Counted from the stretch's first letter, positions 20,260 through 30,245 are shown. The stretch is DNA of 64,000 bases from an uncultured Colwellia sp. (GCA_913061475.1 CAJXUN010000005.1:1-64000), one strand, 5' to 3'. The notes: a model not told the origin generated them from the letters alone. Translations and numbers: made by a program.

Positions 20260-21531
20260 ATGCCGCTACGCCTGCTAAAAGTGTTGGCATTTTCTATTTT
20301 TCTGCTGAGCACTTTATCGATAACTGCTCAGGGACAAAATATACTTTATACTGAAATTGAGAAAAGCTCACATGATGAATGGACAGTAAGCTATCAAAGC
20401 AGCAAACCAATACAAGCCGTGATGTTTGCAAACTCCCCGGATAGCAGTCGTTTACAACGATGGCGTTTACTTTCTACAGAATTTAGTTTCAATTATATTA
20501 ATGGTAAAGAAGTTATATCGCGTAAAGATGGCACTGCTTTTACTTTTATTAAACTTAAACTGACACCAAATTACGTTCATCTACCGAAAAATTATGCCCC
20601 TTTTTCACCGTTCTCCAATGACGGAATGTTAGTGCACAGCGGTCGTTTTTTCGCGTGTGCTAATATTTGTTCTGGTCTTGAAAACACTTGGGCTATGGCC
20701 GTTAAAGCTCCTCGACAAGATAATATCGTAGTCGGCGGTAAAGTATATTTATCTGAAACTTCTTGGTGGGACAAAAATGAAGGACAGAAATTCTATATTG
20801 GTAAGCAGCGCTTCGAGGTGAATATCGACTATAACGCTATAGTTGATCCGCTGTTACTAGGTCATATTGGCAAGCAATTGCAAGAAGCTCTTCCTAGTAT
20901 GATGGCGGTGTTGGATAAGTCGTATGGTGCCTTGCAACATAAACCTATGTTATTTGCCTCTGTGTCAACAACAAACGATGGCAGCTTTGGGCGCCAAGGA
21001 GGTACATTGCCAAATCAAATTTTTATGCATTGGTATGGTGATGTTAAACATCAGAAGCGAGATGAATTTGAGACCCTTTGGTTCTTTGCTCACGAAGCTG
21101 CGCACATGTATCAGAATTTACCGGGTAAAGCGATAACACCATTAGATAATTGGTTGCATGAAGGTCATGCAGAAATGATGGCTAAAAAAATAATCATAAG
21201 CCTATTGCCGCAATATAGCGACCTTGTTGCAGGTAAGGTCTCAAAAGCAGAAGCTAACTGCGAAGTAGCTACCCAAAACTCTTCTTTATCTGAGCAAGTC
21301 AAAGCAGGTAATTATCAGTCGCTTTACGATTGTGGACTTTATATCTTCAATATGATTGATTTTAATTATCAAGGCGATAATGGCGCAGAAGCGTTATGGA
21401 TGGAGTTTATAAAACAGGCTAGTAATGGGCATAAAATAGATAGTCATGAGTTAATATCATTAGCACAGAGAAATTATCATTTAGCCCATACCCAGGCAGA
21501 TGACTTTAGGAAAATAGTAGGGATAAATTGA
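20260..21531 (+). CDS. Secreted gluzincin-type metallopeptidase, unassigned family
   Basis: 423 residues with a signal peptide (cleavage probably near AQG at 23-25). The key sight is HEAAH at 278-282, followed after exactly 18 residues by Glu301 in LHEGHAE. HEXXH-18-E is the zinc site of gluzincins such as M1 and M61 peptidases. The N-terminal half (about 30-190) looks like a beta-rich domain, as in M61 enzymes. It should act in the periplasm or outside the cell. Four cysteines in pairs may form disulfides. It is joined to prkB. I do not recognise the exact family, and the substrate is unknown. Confidence 0.7.
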   Translation: MPLRLLKVLAFSIFLLSTLSITAQGQNILYTEIEKSSHDEWTVSYQSSKPIQAVMFANSPDSSRLQRWRLLSTEFSFNYINGKEVISRKDGTAFTFIKLKLTPNYVHLPKNYAPFSPFSNDGMLVHSGRFFACANICSGLENTWAMAVKAPRQDNIVVGGKVYLSETSWWDKNEGQKFYIGKQRFEVNIDYNAIVDPLLLGHIGKQLQEALPSMMAVLDKSYGALQHKPMLFASVSTTNDGSFGRQGGTLPNQIFMHWYGDVKHQKRDEFETLWFFAHEAAHMYQNLPGKAITPLDNWLHEGHAEMMAKKIIISLLPQYSDLVAGKVSKAEANCEVATQNSSLSEQVKAGNYQSLYDCGLYIFNMIDFNYQGDNGAEALWMEFIKQASNGHKIDSHELISLAQRNYHLAHTQADDFRKIVGIN

Positions 21532-21560
21532 CCATTATCCCTGTAAGTCAAATGACGTGC

Positions 21561-21965
21561 TTAACGTGCCATTATTTCGAAATCATGGCTAATGTTTACA
21601 GACTTATTAAGCATAAGAGCAACAGAACAGTATTTGTCCGCAGATAAATTGACTGCACGTTCAACATGTTTCTCGCTGACATCAGCACCCTCAATAATGA
21701 AATGTAGATGGATGTCTGAAAATAATTTAGGCACAGTATCAACACGCTGAGCGCTAATTTCAACTTTACAGCCTTTAATTTTTTGGCGTGCTTTTTCTAA
21801 TATACTGACCACATCAACTGATGAACATGCACCTAATGATATTAATACATTCTCCAGCGGACTTGGCGCTAAAGCACCAGCATTAGCGTCAAGCACTATG
21901 GTATGGCCGCTTTCTGACGTGCCCATAAATAATTCATTACCGACCCATTTTACTTCTGCTTTCAT
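21561..21965 (-). CDS. yhfA: OsmC-family protein YhfA
   Basis: 134 residues, the same length as E. coli YhfA and with close wording (DVVSILEKAR; LSADKYCSVALML). OsmC/Ohr proteins reduce organic hydroperoxides with two cysteines; Cys47 and Cys113 are present in the expected places. The true role of the YhfA branch is unproven. The ATG at 21965 is chosen because AGGAAA lies 6 bases before it, whereas the in-frame start ten codons earlier has no family match. It converges on the metallopeptidase gene. Confidence 0.9.
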   Translation of the reverse strand: MKAEVKWVGNELFMGTSESGHTIVLDANAGALAPSPLENVLISLGACSSVDVVSILEKARQKIKGCKVEISAQRVDTVPKLFSDIHLHFIIEGADVSEKHVERAVNLSADKYCSVALMLNKSVNISHDFEIMAR

Positions 21966-22342
21966 TGTGAATTTCCTAAATAGTATTCGACGCAATATTG
22001 TAGGGAATTCATTTTGTATTAGCTAGTAATGATATTAGGGGCTGTTGAACTTTGGTTATATTTTCAGCAATAGGTTATTTTTGATGTTAGCAAAGCAGAA
22101 TGAACGGGGTTTGGTTGTTCCAAATAAGTGAAATTCTAATGCCGCTAGCGTTAAAAATAGCCATTGCCCAAAGGGCTGAGGCTAAAATCACCTTACTTTG
22201 CGTTGAAAATAGTTAATTTAGATGACTAAACTACACCATTTTCGCCTTAATTAAGGTGATTTTATCTCTCAGCTGGATTATTAAACAAAGAACATCAGTC
22301 CCTAGGTTAAATGTAAGAAGTAAGGTGGGCATTATCAAATTT
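21966..22342. other. Spacer with an imperfect inverted repeat
   Basis: About 375 bases without a gene. Within it, 22175-22195 (GCTGAGGCTAAAATCACCTTA) is the near-perfect reverse complement of 22252-22273, with a gap of about 56 bases. The left part (22038-22100) has a composition unlike the neighbouring genes. It could be a remnant of a small mobile element or a structured transcript. No transposase is visible. Confidence 0.5.
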
Positions 22343-22419
<77 letters not shown>

Positions 22420-22447
22420 ATACGGAAAAGGTTTAAGCGCGGCAAAT

Positions 22448-22478
22448 ACTATAGATTATCGCTCTTTATGTCTAGCAA
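22448..22478 (-). promoter_or_regulatory. Possible promoter of tRNA-Arg
   Basis: On the minus strand TTGCTA (22478-22473), a 19-base spacer, TATAGT (22453-22448), then a GC-rich stretch (GCCGCGC) as in stable RNA promoters. The spacer is longer than ideal, so the -35 is doubtful. Confidence 0.35.
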
Positions 22479-22641
22479 GAATACTCAATATATTATGTCG
22501 AGACATAACTTTTTAGTAATATTGATATATTAAGATACCTATATCAGCTGGCTGTTTGTTTTTACGGTCATTTGTGCTTTTTTAATCAAGGCATGATAAT
22601 AAATTATTGTTCATTCAATTAGGGAAAAAGATGTACTTTCA

Positions 22642-22672
22642 TCATGAAGATGCCTAAAGTAAAGGCTATAAT
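22642..22672 (+). promoter_or_regulatory. Probable promoter of the RND-prsKR operon
   Basis: A perfect TATAAT (22667-22672) 39 bases before the adaptor ATG. The -35 is poor (TCATGA or ATGAAG), so an activator may be needed. No sigma-54 type GG-N10-GC element is visible here. Confidence 0.4.
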
Positions 22673-22710
22673 ATCCTTTATCTCAATACCCTATAAGTAA
22701 ACACTTTGCT

Positions 22711-23703
22711 ATGAAACTACTCCTGATTGTATTTACATTATTACTTTTCTTTTCGGCAAAGCCGATACTAGCGCAGTCATACGATACCGAGGTAATTAGC
22801 GCTGAACTTTATAGCGACACGATACAGCGAACCGGTAAACTTGATTATAAGCGAACATTGAGTCTTTCTTTTCAGAGTAGCGGTTATTTGAGCTTATTGA
22901 ATGTTGATGAAGGCGGCCAATTTGCAAAAGGACAATTATTAGCATCACTTGATATTACTGAATTAAAAGAGCAAAAAAACTCACATTACGCGCAGTTAAT
23001 GCAAGCGAAACGTGAGGTAAAACGCCTTAGCCGTTTAATGGACGATAAAATGGCATCTGAACGTGACTTAGATACCGCAATAACGCAAGTAGAAACCACT
23101 CGAGCCGCCTATCAAGTCGCTTATTATAATTTGGAGAAGGCACAAATTTATGCGCCATTTTCAGGAGTAGTTTTAGCACGTAATACTGAACTCGGTGAGT
23201 TACAAAGCCCAGGGCGGCCAGCACTTAAGGTCGCCAAGCTTGAGTGGGTTGTTAAAGTAGCATTAACAGGGCAAGAGATCAGCCAAGTGCAATTAGATCA
23301 AAAGGTAAAAGTTTCTTTAAGTCATATTGGTATCGTTGATGGCGTTATCAGTAAAATTCCTGCCATGGCAAGTGATGAAAGTAATTTATTCATTATTGAA
23401 GTTTTACTGCCTAAATTAAAAATAACTTCAGGCATGGTGGCTGGACAACTTGCTGCAGTCAGCATTGCTTTTGACAGCGATAAATTTGTTTATCGGCTTC
23501 CTATTGCAGCACTGGTTGCCGTCGATGATAACGGTAAGGCTATCGTTATTGCTCAATCACCAGATAATTCAGATTTTAAACAATATAGCTTTGATGTCTT
23601 TCAGTTAGATAATGATTATGTTTATTTGAAAGCTAATCGCAATGACGAACCTTTAAAAATAATGACTAAAGGCTGGCAAAATTACTCACTGGGTGGACAA
23701 TAG
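22711..23703 (+). CDS. RND efflux periplasmic adaptor
   Basis: 330 residues with a signal peptide (about 1-21). The membrane fusion protein links an inner-membrane RND pump to an outer-membrane channel. Visible are the N-terminal half of a lipoyl-like domain, a helical hairpin (about 90-140), the second lipoyl half (YAPFSGVVLARNTELGE, about 150-166) and beta-barrel regions. The permease follows after 5 bases. Neither a lipoprotein cysteine nor an outer-membrane partner gene is seen. Confidence 0.92.
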   Translation: MKLLLIVFTLLLFFSAKPILAQSYDTEVISAELYSDTIQRTGKLDYKRTLSLSFQSSGYLSLLNVDEGGQFAKGQLLASLDITELKEQKNSHYAQLMQAKREVKRLSRLMDDKMASERDLDTAITQVETTRAAYQVAYYNLEKAQIYAPFSGVVLARNTELGELQSPGRPALKVAKLEWVVKVALTGQEISQVQLDQKVKVSLSHIGIVDGVISKIPAMASDESNLFIIEVLLPKLKITSGMVAGQLAAVSIAFDSDKFVYRLPIAALVAVDDNGKAIVIAQSPDNSDFKQYSFDVFQLDNDYVYLKANRNDEPLKIMTKGWQNYSLGGQ

Positions 23704-23708
23704 TTATT

Positions 23709-26700
23709 ATGCATCTCCCTCGTGTGGCAATAAAAAATGCGCAATTTACTTTTACTATTGTGCTTCTTATGGTGCTTGTGGGCATCGTGTCCTATTTTCA
23801 AATGCCTCGGTCTGAAGACCCTCAATTTGATATTCCGATCACCTTACTGGAAATTATTTATCCCGGCGCATCGCCCACGGATATTGAAACCTTAGTTGTT
23901 GATCCACTTGAAGAAGAGTTTGCCGATATCGAAGGTATCAAAAAAGTAGAGTCGCAAATTAAAAATGGTGGCGCCCGTATTGAGGTGACATTCTTGTATG
24001 GCAGTGATCCTAATGCTGCTTACAATGAGGTAAAACAAGCTGTTTCTACGGTAAAGCCCACCTTACCTGCAGGTGTGCAAGATGTCTTGGTTTTAAAAGC
24101 TACCCCAACCAGTGTGGCGATCATTCAGTTGGCGCTGTGGAGTGAATCGACCGACTATAAAAAAATGGAATTTCACGCCAAGCAGCTTGAAAAGCGCCTA
24201 GAGGCAATAGAAGCGGTAAAAAAAGCCGATATATGGGGTTATCCAACGCAAGTTGTTGCGGTAGATTTAAATCTCGCTATGCTGAAGCATTATGGTATTA
24301 GCGTAGCCGCAATTAATAATTTGTTGCAAAAACGTGCTATCAATATAACTCCAGGTTTTGTTGATGCCAATACCCGTCGATTTAATGTCAAAACCAGTGG
24401 TAATTTTCAGCATATAGAAGAACTCAATAATACTGTGGTGTTTGCTAACGAAAACGCTGTTATTCGTTTAAAAGATGTTGCCCGAGTTGAATTTTCTAAT
24501 CAAGAGCCTAGTTATCTAGCATACTATGATCATAAGCCGGTTATATTTCTGACCGCAGAGCAAAGATCAAATACCAATATTTTTGCGCTAACTGAGGCTA
24601 TTGATGCCGAGATTTTGGCATTTAAACAAACACTGCCCGACACGATTAAAATAGCGACACTTTTTAAGCAGTCTGATGGTGTTGAAAATCGTGTTAATGG
24701 TTTCTTCGATAATTTATGGCAAGGCTTAGTGCTTGTCGGAATTATGTCGTTAATATTTCTAGGGCTACGCGAAGCTATTGTCGTTATTATTGCTATTCCA
24801 TTGTCTTTTCTTATTGCGATTGGCTGGCTTGATTTTGCCGGTTTTGGTTTACAACAAATGTCTATTGTCGGTTTGATTATAGCGCTAGGTTTGTTGGTTG
24901 ATAATGCGATTGTGGTTACCGAGAGTATTCATCGGGAAAAGAAAACTAAGCCTATTTTGGCCGAAGCTGCAGCATCAGGTACGAGTAAGGTAGGTTGGGC
25001 CATTACCAGTGGTACCGTAACCACCATGCTGGCCTTTTTGCCTATGCTTATGTTGGCAAGTGATACAGGCGATTTTGTTCGCTCCATGCCTGTGACTGTT
25101 GTGCTGGTGCTACTCGCATCTTTGTTGATAGCGTTAACACTTACGCCATTACTTGCCAGTAAATTTTTTAGTAAGAAACCAAGCAAAGTTAAAACTTTAC
25201 AATTTTATGCTAATGGCTTTGCAGAGGGCTCTTATGTGAAGTGGTTAAGCCGACTTATGAAGGCTAAATTTCTCATGTTAGTGTTTGCCTTTATTGCACT
25301 GTTTGTTATGGCATCACTTTTTGGTCAGGTTGGAGTGAGTTTATTTCCGAAGGCCGAGAAATCCATGTTATTAATTGACGTTGAAACACCAGCAAATTCG
25401 TCATTAGATTATACCAATAAAGTGATGCACTCGATGACAGACTTTATTGAAACACAGCCTTATGTTGATAAAATTGCGCTCAACGTGGGTAACTCTAACC
25501 CTCGGATTTATTACAATGAAATTCCTAAGCGTGGTGTAGCCAGTTATGGCCAACTGCTATTAGTGCTTAAGGCCTATGATGAGCAAGAAGTGAATAGTTT
25601 AGTTACAGCATTACGAGCGGAGTTTTCGCAGTGGCATCAAGCCAAGATTACGGTGAAAGAATTTACGCAAGGCCCAGTCACTGATCAACCGATCACCGTT
25701 AGATTGATCAGTGAATCTCTCTCCGATTTGGAGCAAGTTGCGGCCGACTTAGAAGCCAAAATGTTATCATTACCTGGCGCCATAAATTTAGACAGCCCTA
25801 TCGGTATTGCTAACACTGAATTGGCGCTGATCATAGATTACGACAAAGCGGCATTATCTGGTGTCGATATCAATACCTTAGACAATAGTATACAAACTGC
25901 ACTCTCAGGTACATTCGTTGGTCAATTCAATGACAGTAACGGTGAAAACTATCCGATTTTAGTGCGCCGTCCTAAAAGTGGCTTAACCGGACTATCTGAT
26001 ATCACTATTGTTAATCAACAAGGTGAAAATATCCCCTTAGGACAATTTGTTGAAATAAAGTTGCAGAAAGGGCGAACCGATTTTTTTCATTATCAAAAAT
26101 TACGCATGGCACGTGTTTCAGCTGATGCGGCCCAAGGATATTCAGTTCAAGCGTTCACCAGTGAGGTTGTCGACTATCTCGATAGTTACCAACTGCCGGC
26201 GGGAATGTATTATCTTTTAGGTGGAGAAGAAGAGTCTCGACAAGAGTCTTTCGCGGGTCTATCGCAAATTATGTTGATAACGGCAATTGGCATTTTCGCG
26301 ATATTGGTTTTGCAATTTAAATCCTTTTTACAGCCGTTGATTATTTTTACCTCGATACCTTTTGCTATTACTGGTGCAGTATTAGGTTTGTATATCACCG
26401 GATTGTCGTTCTCTATGATGGCCTTTATTGGTCTGATTAGCCTATTTGGTATTGTGGTGAATAACGCCATTATTTTAGTCGATACCACGAATAAAAATTT
26501 GGCTACTAATATGGCAAAGAAAACTGCGATATTATCAGCAAGTGCGACACGCTTCACGCCGATATTGTTAACAACCCTCACTACTATCGGCGGCTTATTA
26601 CCCTTAACGCTATTCGGGGGGAGTTTATGGCAACCATTAGGTGTGGTTATTATTTCCGGTTTATGTGTTTCTGCAATTGCAAGCTTTGTAATCGTGCCAA

Positions 26701-26744
26701 TACTAACCGAATTATTTACTAAAACTGGCGTTAACGAAGCTTAA
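23709..26744 (+). CDS. RND efflux permease (AcrB/HAE-1 type)
   Basis: 1011 residues with twelve predicted membrane helices in two homologous halves and two large periplasmic loops. The proton-relay helix 4 motif GLLVDNAIVVTESI is intact, and the second half repeats it as GIVVNNAIILVD. The pump exports drugs, detergents or other amphiphiles with proton exchange; the substrate is unknown. It lies between its adaptor and prsK, with gaps of 5 and 3 bases, so co-expression with the PEP-CTERM two-component system is very likely. Confidence 0.95.
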   Translation: MHLPRVAIKNAQFTFTIVLLMVLVGIVSYFQMPRSEDPQFDIPITLLEIIYPGASPTDIETLVVDPLEEEFADIEGIKKVESQIKNGGARIEVTFLYGSDPNAAYNEVKQAVSTVKPTLPAGVQDVLVLKATPTSVAIIQLALWSESTDYKKMEFHAKQLEKRLEAIEAVKKADIWGYPTQVVAVDLNLAMLKHYGISVAAINNLLQKRAINITPGFVDANTRRFNVKTSGNFQHIEELNNTVVFANENAVIRLKDVARVEFSNQEPSYLAYYDHKPVIFLTAEQRSNTNIFALTEAIDAEILAFKQTLPDTIKIATLFKQSDGVENRVNGFFDNLWQGLVLVGIMSLIFLGLREAIVVIIAIPLSFLIAIGWLDFAGFGLQQMSIVGLIIALGLLVDNAIVVTESIHREKKTKPILAEAAASGTSKVGWAITSGTVTTMLAFLPMLMLASDTGDFVRSMPVTVVLVLLASLLIALTLTPLLASKFFSKKPSKVKTLQFYANGFAEGSYVKWLSRLMKAKFLMLVFAFIALFVMASLFGQVGVSLFPKAEKSMLLIDVETPANSSLDYTNKVMHSMTDFIETQPYVDKIALNVGNSNPRIYYNEIPKRGVASYGQLLLVLKAYDEQEVNSLVTALRAEFSQWHQAKITVKEFTQGPVTDQPITVRLISESLSDLEQVAADLEAKMLSLPGAINLDSPIGIANTELALIIDYDKAALSGVDINTLDNSIQTALSGTFVGQFNDSNGENYPILVRRPKSGLTGLSDITIVNQQGENIPLGQFVEIKLQKGRTDFFHYQKLRMARVSADAAQGYSVQAFTSEVVDYLDSYQLPAGMYYLLGGEEESRQESFAGLSQIMLITAIGIFAILVLQFKSFLQPLIIFTSIPFAITGAVLGLYITGLSFSMMAFIGLISLFGIVVNNAIILVDTTNKNLATNMAKKTAILSASATRFTPILLTTLTTIGGLLPLTLFGGSLWQPLGVVIISGLCVSAIASFVIVPILTELFTKTGVNEA

Positions 26745-26747
26745 TTT

Positions 26748-28805
26748 ATGGATTTTATTGGACTGATTGGATTTTCCTTAGCAAGTGCAGCATACGTCTT
26801 GTTCGCACTGCTTATCATCGCTGCACGCAATCGCAGTTTATTGGCACGATGGGTATTGTTTTGTGCCTTAATTACATTTGGTAGTAATGCCGTAGCCGCG
26901 TTGCAGATAAAGCTTGGTTTTAGTTTACAATGGGCGATGTTGGCAGATGGCTTTAAAATTGCCTGTTGGTCATTATTAATTATTTTATTTAATACTGAAG
27001 ATCGCGATTTTCGTGCGCTAATTAAAAATTATTATGTTCGTCAATATATTGGTGTTTGGGCCGTTTTAATGGCCGGCTGCTGGCTCGCGAGCTATTGGTT
27101 AAATTATGCATACGAATATATCTTTTTACTTTTTATCGTGCTTAATTTATGGATGCTCGTGCTATTAGAGCAGCTATATCGCAATGCTAATTTGCAAGTG
27201 CGTTGGGCTATTTGGCCTTTAGTTATCGCGTTAGCAAGTGTCACTATTTTTGATTTTGTTCTCTACGCTCAGGCGACCATGGTTGACGGCATTGATTTTG
27301 ATTTTTGGTATAGTCGTGGCTATTTAGCGTTGTTTGTCGCCCCGCTATTACTGATCAGTACCCGCAGAGTTAAAAATGGTGAGGTACGTATATTTGTTTC
27401 TCGTAACGTTGTCTTTTATAGCTCTATGTTGATGATAGCGGGCGCTTACTTATTACTAATGGCATTAGCCGGCTATGTTATTAACTACGTTGGCGGTGAG
27501 TGGGGAAGTTTAGTTAGCATTGGTTTTTTAATGCTCAGTGGTATTGTACTCGCCGCGCTGTTAATCACAGAGTCTCTTAGGCGACGGGTGAAAGTTTTTA
27601 TTGCCAAAAATTTTTTCGCCAATAAATATGAATATCGAGATGAATGGTTAAGCCTGATAGAAAAAATTGAAACATCGAGTGGTGAAAGTCATTATCAAAT
27701 GGCGACGCATATTATGATGTCAAAGGTTGACGCGCTTCAAGGGGCAATAATTAAAAAAGTCTCCAATCAGCATTATCAGCTGCAATATAGCCATCGGCTT
27801 GATATCACCGATGCTCTAGAAGAACATTTGTTAGAGGTAGGCCTGTTTTGTCAGCAACAAGGTTGGATAGTTGACGTTAATGAATATGAAGACTCGCCTT
27901 TGATATATCCTAATTTGGCATTAGATGTTGCACTATGTCGAACTAAAAGCATTCAAATAATAGTCCCCATTTTTATCGGCAAGGCTTTTTATGGGCTTTT
28001 TCTACTTGCTGATGATAGTAAAATTAAACAACTCAATTGGGAAGACAGAGATTTATTGTTTGCTGTGTCGAAGCAACTAGGGAATTTTATTTCTTTATAT
28101 GAGGCGACTGATAAATTAAGCGAATCTAAGCAATTTGATGCCTTTAACCGGATGTCAGCGTTTTTAGTGCACGACCTTAAAAATGTTCAAGCCCAATTAG
28201 CGTTAATTACCACTAATGCTGAAAAGCACCGAAGCAATCCAGAGTTTATTAATGATGTGTTTGAAACCGTTGAATCGGCGACACAAAGATTAGAAAAGGT
28301 TTTATCACAACTAAGAAAAAAACAGGTTGAACAGTCTTCACACAGCCATGCTGATTTAGCGACAATCATTACAAAAGTGGTGGCACAGTGTAATATACGC
28401 CAGCCAAAAGTTAACTTTGAGCAACAAGGTCTGTGTAGTACTTTTATTGATAGTGAATCTTTTCAATCGGTTATACATCACTTAATTCAAAATGCCCAAG
28501 AAGCCACCCAGAGTGATGGTTGGGTGAAAGTATCTATTATCGAGAAGAAACGCACGATTAGGATTTTGGTAGAAGATAATGGCTGTGGTATGAGTGAGGA
28601 ATTCGTCAATGCGCGACTATTTCGACCTTTTGACACCACCAAAGGTAATGCGGGTATGGGCATTGGCGTATTTGAAGCCAAACAATTCTTCGAAAGTATG
28701 GCAGGTATTATTAAAGTAGAGAGTGTGCCTAAGCAAGGGACAGTTTTTACTATTGATTTGCCATTAAGATCAACAGGCTCAATAAGTAGTCAAGATTTAC
28801 CATAA
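26748..28805 (+). CDS. prsK: PEP-CTERM system sensor histidine kinase PrsK
   Basis: 685 residues. The N-terminal part (about 1-275) has multiple membrane helices, a GAF-like domain follows (about 310-455), and then the kinase core. The phospho-accepting His475 lies in FLVHDLKN. The N box (HLIQNAQEAT), G1 (DNGCGM), F (FRPFDTTK) and G2 (GMGIGVF) boxes are present. This layout is that of PrsK (TIGR02916), which partners PrsR and is found in genomes with exosortase A-type exopolysaccharide loci; that locus begins right after prsR here. The signal sensed is not known. Confidence 0.9.
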   Translation: MDFIGLIGFSLASAAYVLFALLIIAARNRSLLARWVLFCALITFGSNAVAALQIKLGFSLQWAMLADGFKIACWSLLIILFNTEDRDFRALIKNYYVRQYIGVWAVLMAGCWLASYWLNYAYEYIFLLFIVLNLWMLVLLEQLYRNANLQVRWAIWPLVIALASVTIFDFVLYAQATMVDGIDFDFWYSRGYLALFVAPLLLISTRRVKNGEVRIFVSRNVVFYSSMLMIAGAYLLLMALAGYVINYVGGEWGSLVSIGFLMLSGIVLAALLITESLRRRVKVFIAKNFFANKYEYRDEWLSLIEKIETSSGESHYQMATHIMMSKVDALQGAIIKKVSNQHYQLQYSHRLDITDALEEHLLEVGLFCQQQGWIVDVNEYEDSPLIYPNLALDVALCRTKSIQIIVPIFIGKAFYGLFLLADDSKIKQLNWEDRDLLFAVSKQLGNFISLYEATDKLSESKQFDAFNRMSAFLVHDLKNVQAQLALITTNAEKHRSNPEFINDVFETVESATQRLEKVLSQLRKKQVEQSSHSHADLATIITKVVAQCNIRQPKVNFEQQGLCSTFIDSESFQSVIHHLIQNAQEATQSDGWVKVSIIEKKRTIRILVEDNGCGMSEEFVNARLFRPFDTTKGNAGMGIGVFEAKQFFESMAGIIKVESVPKQGTVFTIDLPLRSTGSISSQDLP

Positions 28806-28818
28806 GGATTTCATCAAA

Positions 28819-30168
28819 ATGGAAAAGTTGTTAATCGTAGATGATGATAAGGGTATCCAAAAGCAATTGAAATGGAGCTTGTCTGATTATGAGGTGATAT
28901 TGGCCGATGATCGTCAAAGTGCTGTGGCGGCAGTAAGACGCCATGAACCCAAAGTAATAACCTTAGATTTAGGCTTACCACCAGATGAAGCTAATGCTTC
29001 AGAGGGTCTGGCGGCGCTACAAGAAATTTTGACCATTGCTCCCCATAGCAAAGTAATTGTTATTACGGGTAATGACGATCGTACTAATGCCTTAGCGGCA
29101 ATTTCAGCCGGCGCCTATGATTTTTATCAAAAGCCAGTCGATACTGAAGTCATTAATGTCATTGTAGCTCGAGCATTTAGTGTTGCAGCAATTGAAGAAG
29201 AAAATAGAAAAATGCGTGCTGTTGCCGGTAGCGACATAGGTATCATTGGCAATAGTGAAAGTATTGACCGCTTGCGTATGATGATAAAACGTATTGCTCC
29301 TACTGAGATAACCGCTTTACTGCTGGGTGAGAGTGGCACGGGTAAAGAAGTAGCGGCTAACGCTGTGCATTTAGCAAGCGATCGTAAAAAGAAGCCCTTT
29401 ATAGCGATAAATTGTGCATCCATACCTGAAACGTTACTCGAAAGTGAACTTTTTGGCTTTGAAAAGGGCGCTTTCACTGGTGCGCATCGTACCACCAAAG
29501 GTAAAATTGAATGTGCAGAAGGAGGAACACTATTTCTTGATGAAATTGGCGACATGCCATATAGCCTACAAGCAAAACTACTACGTTTCTTACAAGAAAA
29601 ATGTATTGAGCGTCTCGGTGGTAGACAAGAAATTTTAGTTGATGTGAGGGTGGTTTGCGCCACCAATCAAAATCTTGAGCAAATGGTGGCAGATAAAACC
29701 TTTAGAGAAGATTTATTTTACCGCGTTAGCGAAATAACCCTTAATATTCCGCCGTTAAGAGATCGAGATGAAGACGTCATAATCCTTGCACAGTACTTTT
29801 TGCAACATTATGCAAAAGAGTACAAGCGGAACGTTAAAAGCTTCTCTGAAGATGCGCTGGGGGCGATTAAGGGGCATAGATGGCCGGGTAATATTCGTGA
29901 GTTGCAAAATAAAGTCAAAAGTTCAGTGATTATGACAACGGGTACGCAGGTAACAGCAATCGACTTAGGCTTTTTTGACCATCAAGATAAGAGCTTTGAG
30001 CTTTCACTTAATTTGAGAGTTGTGCGTGAGCAAGCAGAATCAATTGCCATTCAAAAGGCCTATGCACTAGCAGATGGCAATATGTCTAGAACATCAGAGT
30101 TACTGGGGGTTACTCGTCCAACCTTATATTCATTAATAGAAAAATATGAATTAACGATTAATGGCTAA
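28819..30168 (+). CDS. prsR: PEP-CTERM system response regulator PrsR (sigma-54 activator)
   Basis: 449 residues of the NtrC class. The receiver domain has Asp50 as the phosphorylation site (TLDLGLP). The AAA+ domain has Walker A GESGTGKE, the sigma-54 contact GAFTGA and Walker B TLFLDEIGD. The C-terminal Fis-type helix-turn-helix ends in RTSELLGVTRPTLYSLI. It matches PrsR (TIGR02915), the activator of sigma-54 promoters of PEP-CTERM protein genes. It is 13 bases after prsK, and a terminator follows. No obvious sigma-54 promoter was found in the window. Confidence 0.92.
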   Translation: MEKLLIVDDDKGIQKQLKWSLSDYEVILADDRQSAVAAVRRHEPKVITLDLGLPPDEANASEGLAALQEILTIAPHSKVIVITGNDDRTNALAAISAGAYDFYQKPVDTEVINVIVARAFSVAAIEEENRKMRAVAGSDIGIIGNSESIDRLRMMIKRIAPTEITALLLGESGTGKEVAANAVHLASDRKKKPFIAINCASIPETLLESELFGFEKGAFTGAHRTTKGKIECAEGGTLFLDEIGDMPYSLQAKLLRFLQEKCIERLGGRQEILVDVRVVCATNQNLEQMVADKTFREDLFYRVSEITLNIPPLRDRDEDVIILAQYFLQHYAKEYKRNVKSFSEDALGAIKGHRWPGNIRELQNKVKSSVIMTTGTQVTAIDLGFFDHQDKSFELSLNLRVVREQAESIAIQKAYALADGNMSRTSELLGVTRPTLYSLIEKYELTING

Positions 30169-30196
30169 TTTATCGTTTAATCTATGATAAATTTCC

Positions 30197-30228
30197 AAAT
30201 AAAAACCGCCATTTGGCGGTTTTTATTT
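30197..30228. terminator. Bidirectional terminator between prsR and the export block
   Basis: A perfect 14-bp stem: AAATAAAAACCGCC (30197-30210), loop ATTT, GGCGGTTTTTATTT (30215-30228). It has A and T runs on both sides and serves the convergent genes prsR (plus) and the ATPase (minus). Confidence 0.93.
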
Positions 30229-30245
30229 GCTCAATATTAAGCGTA

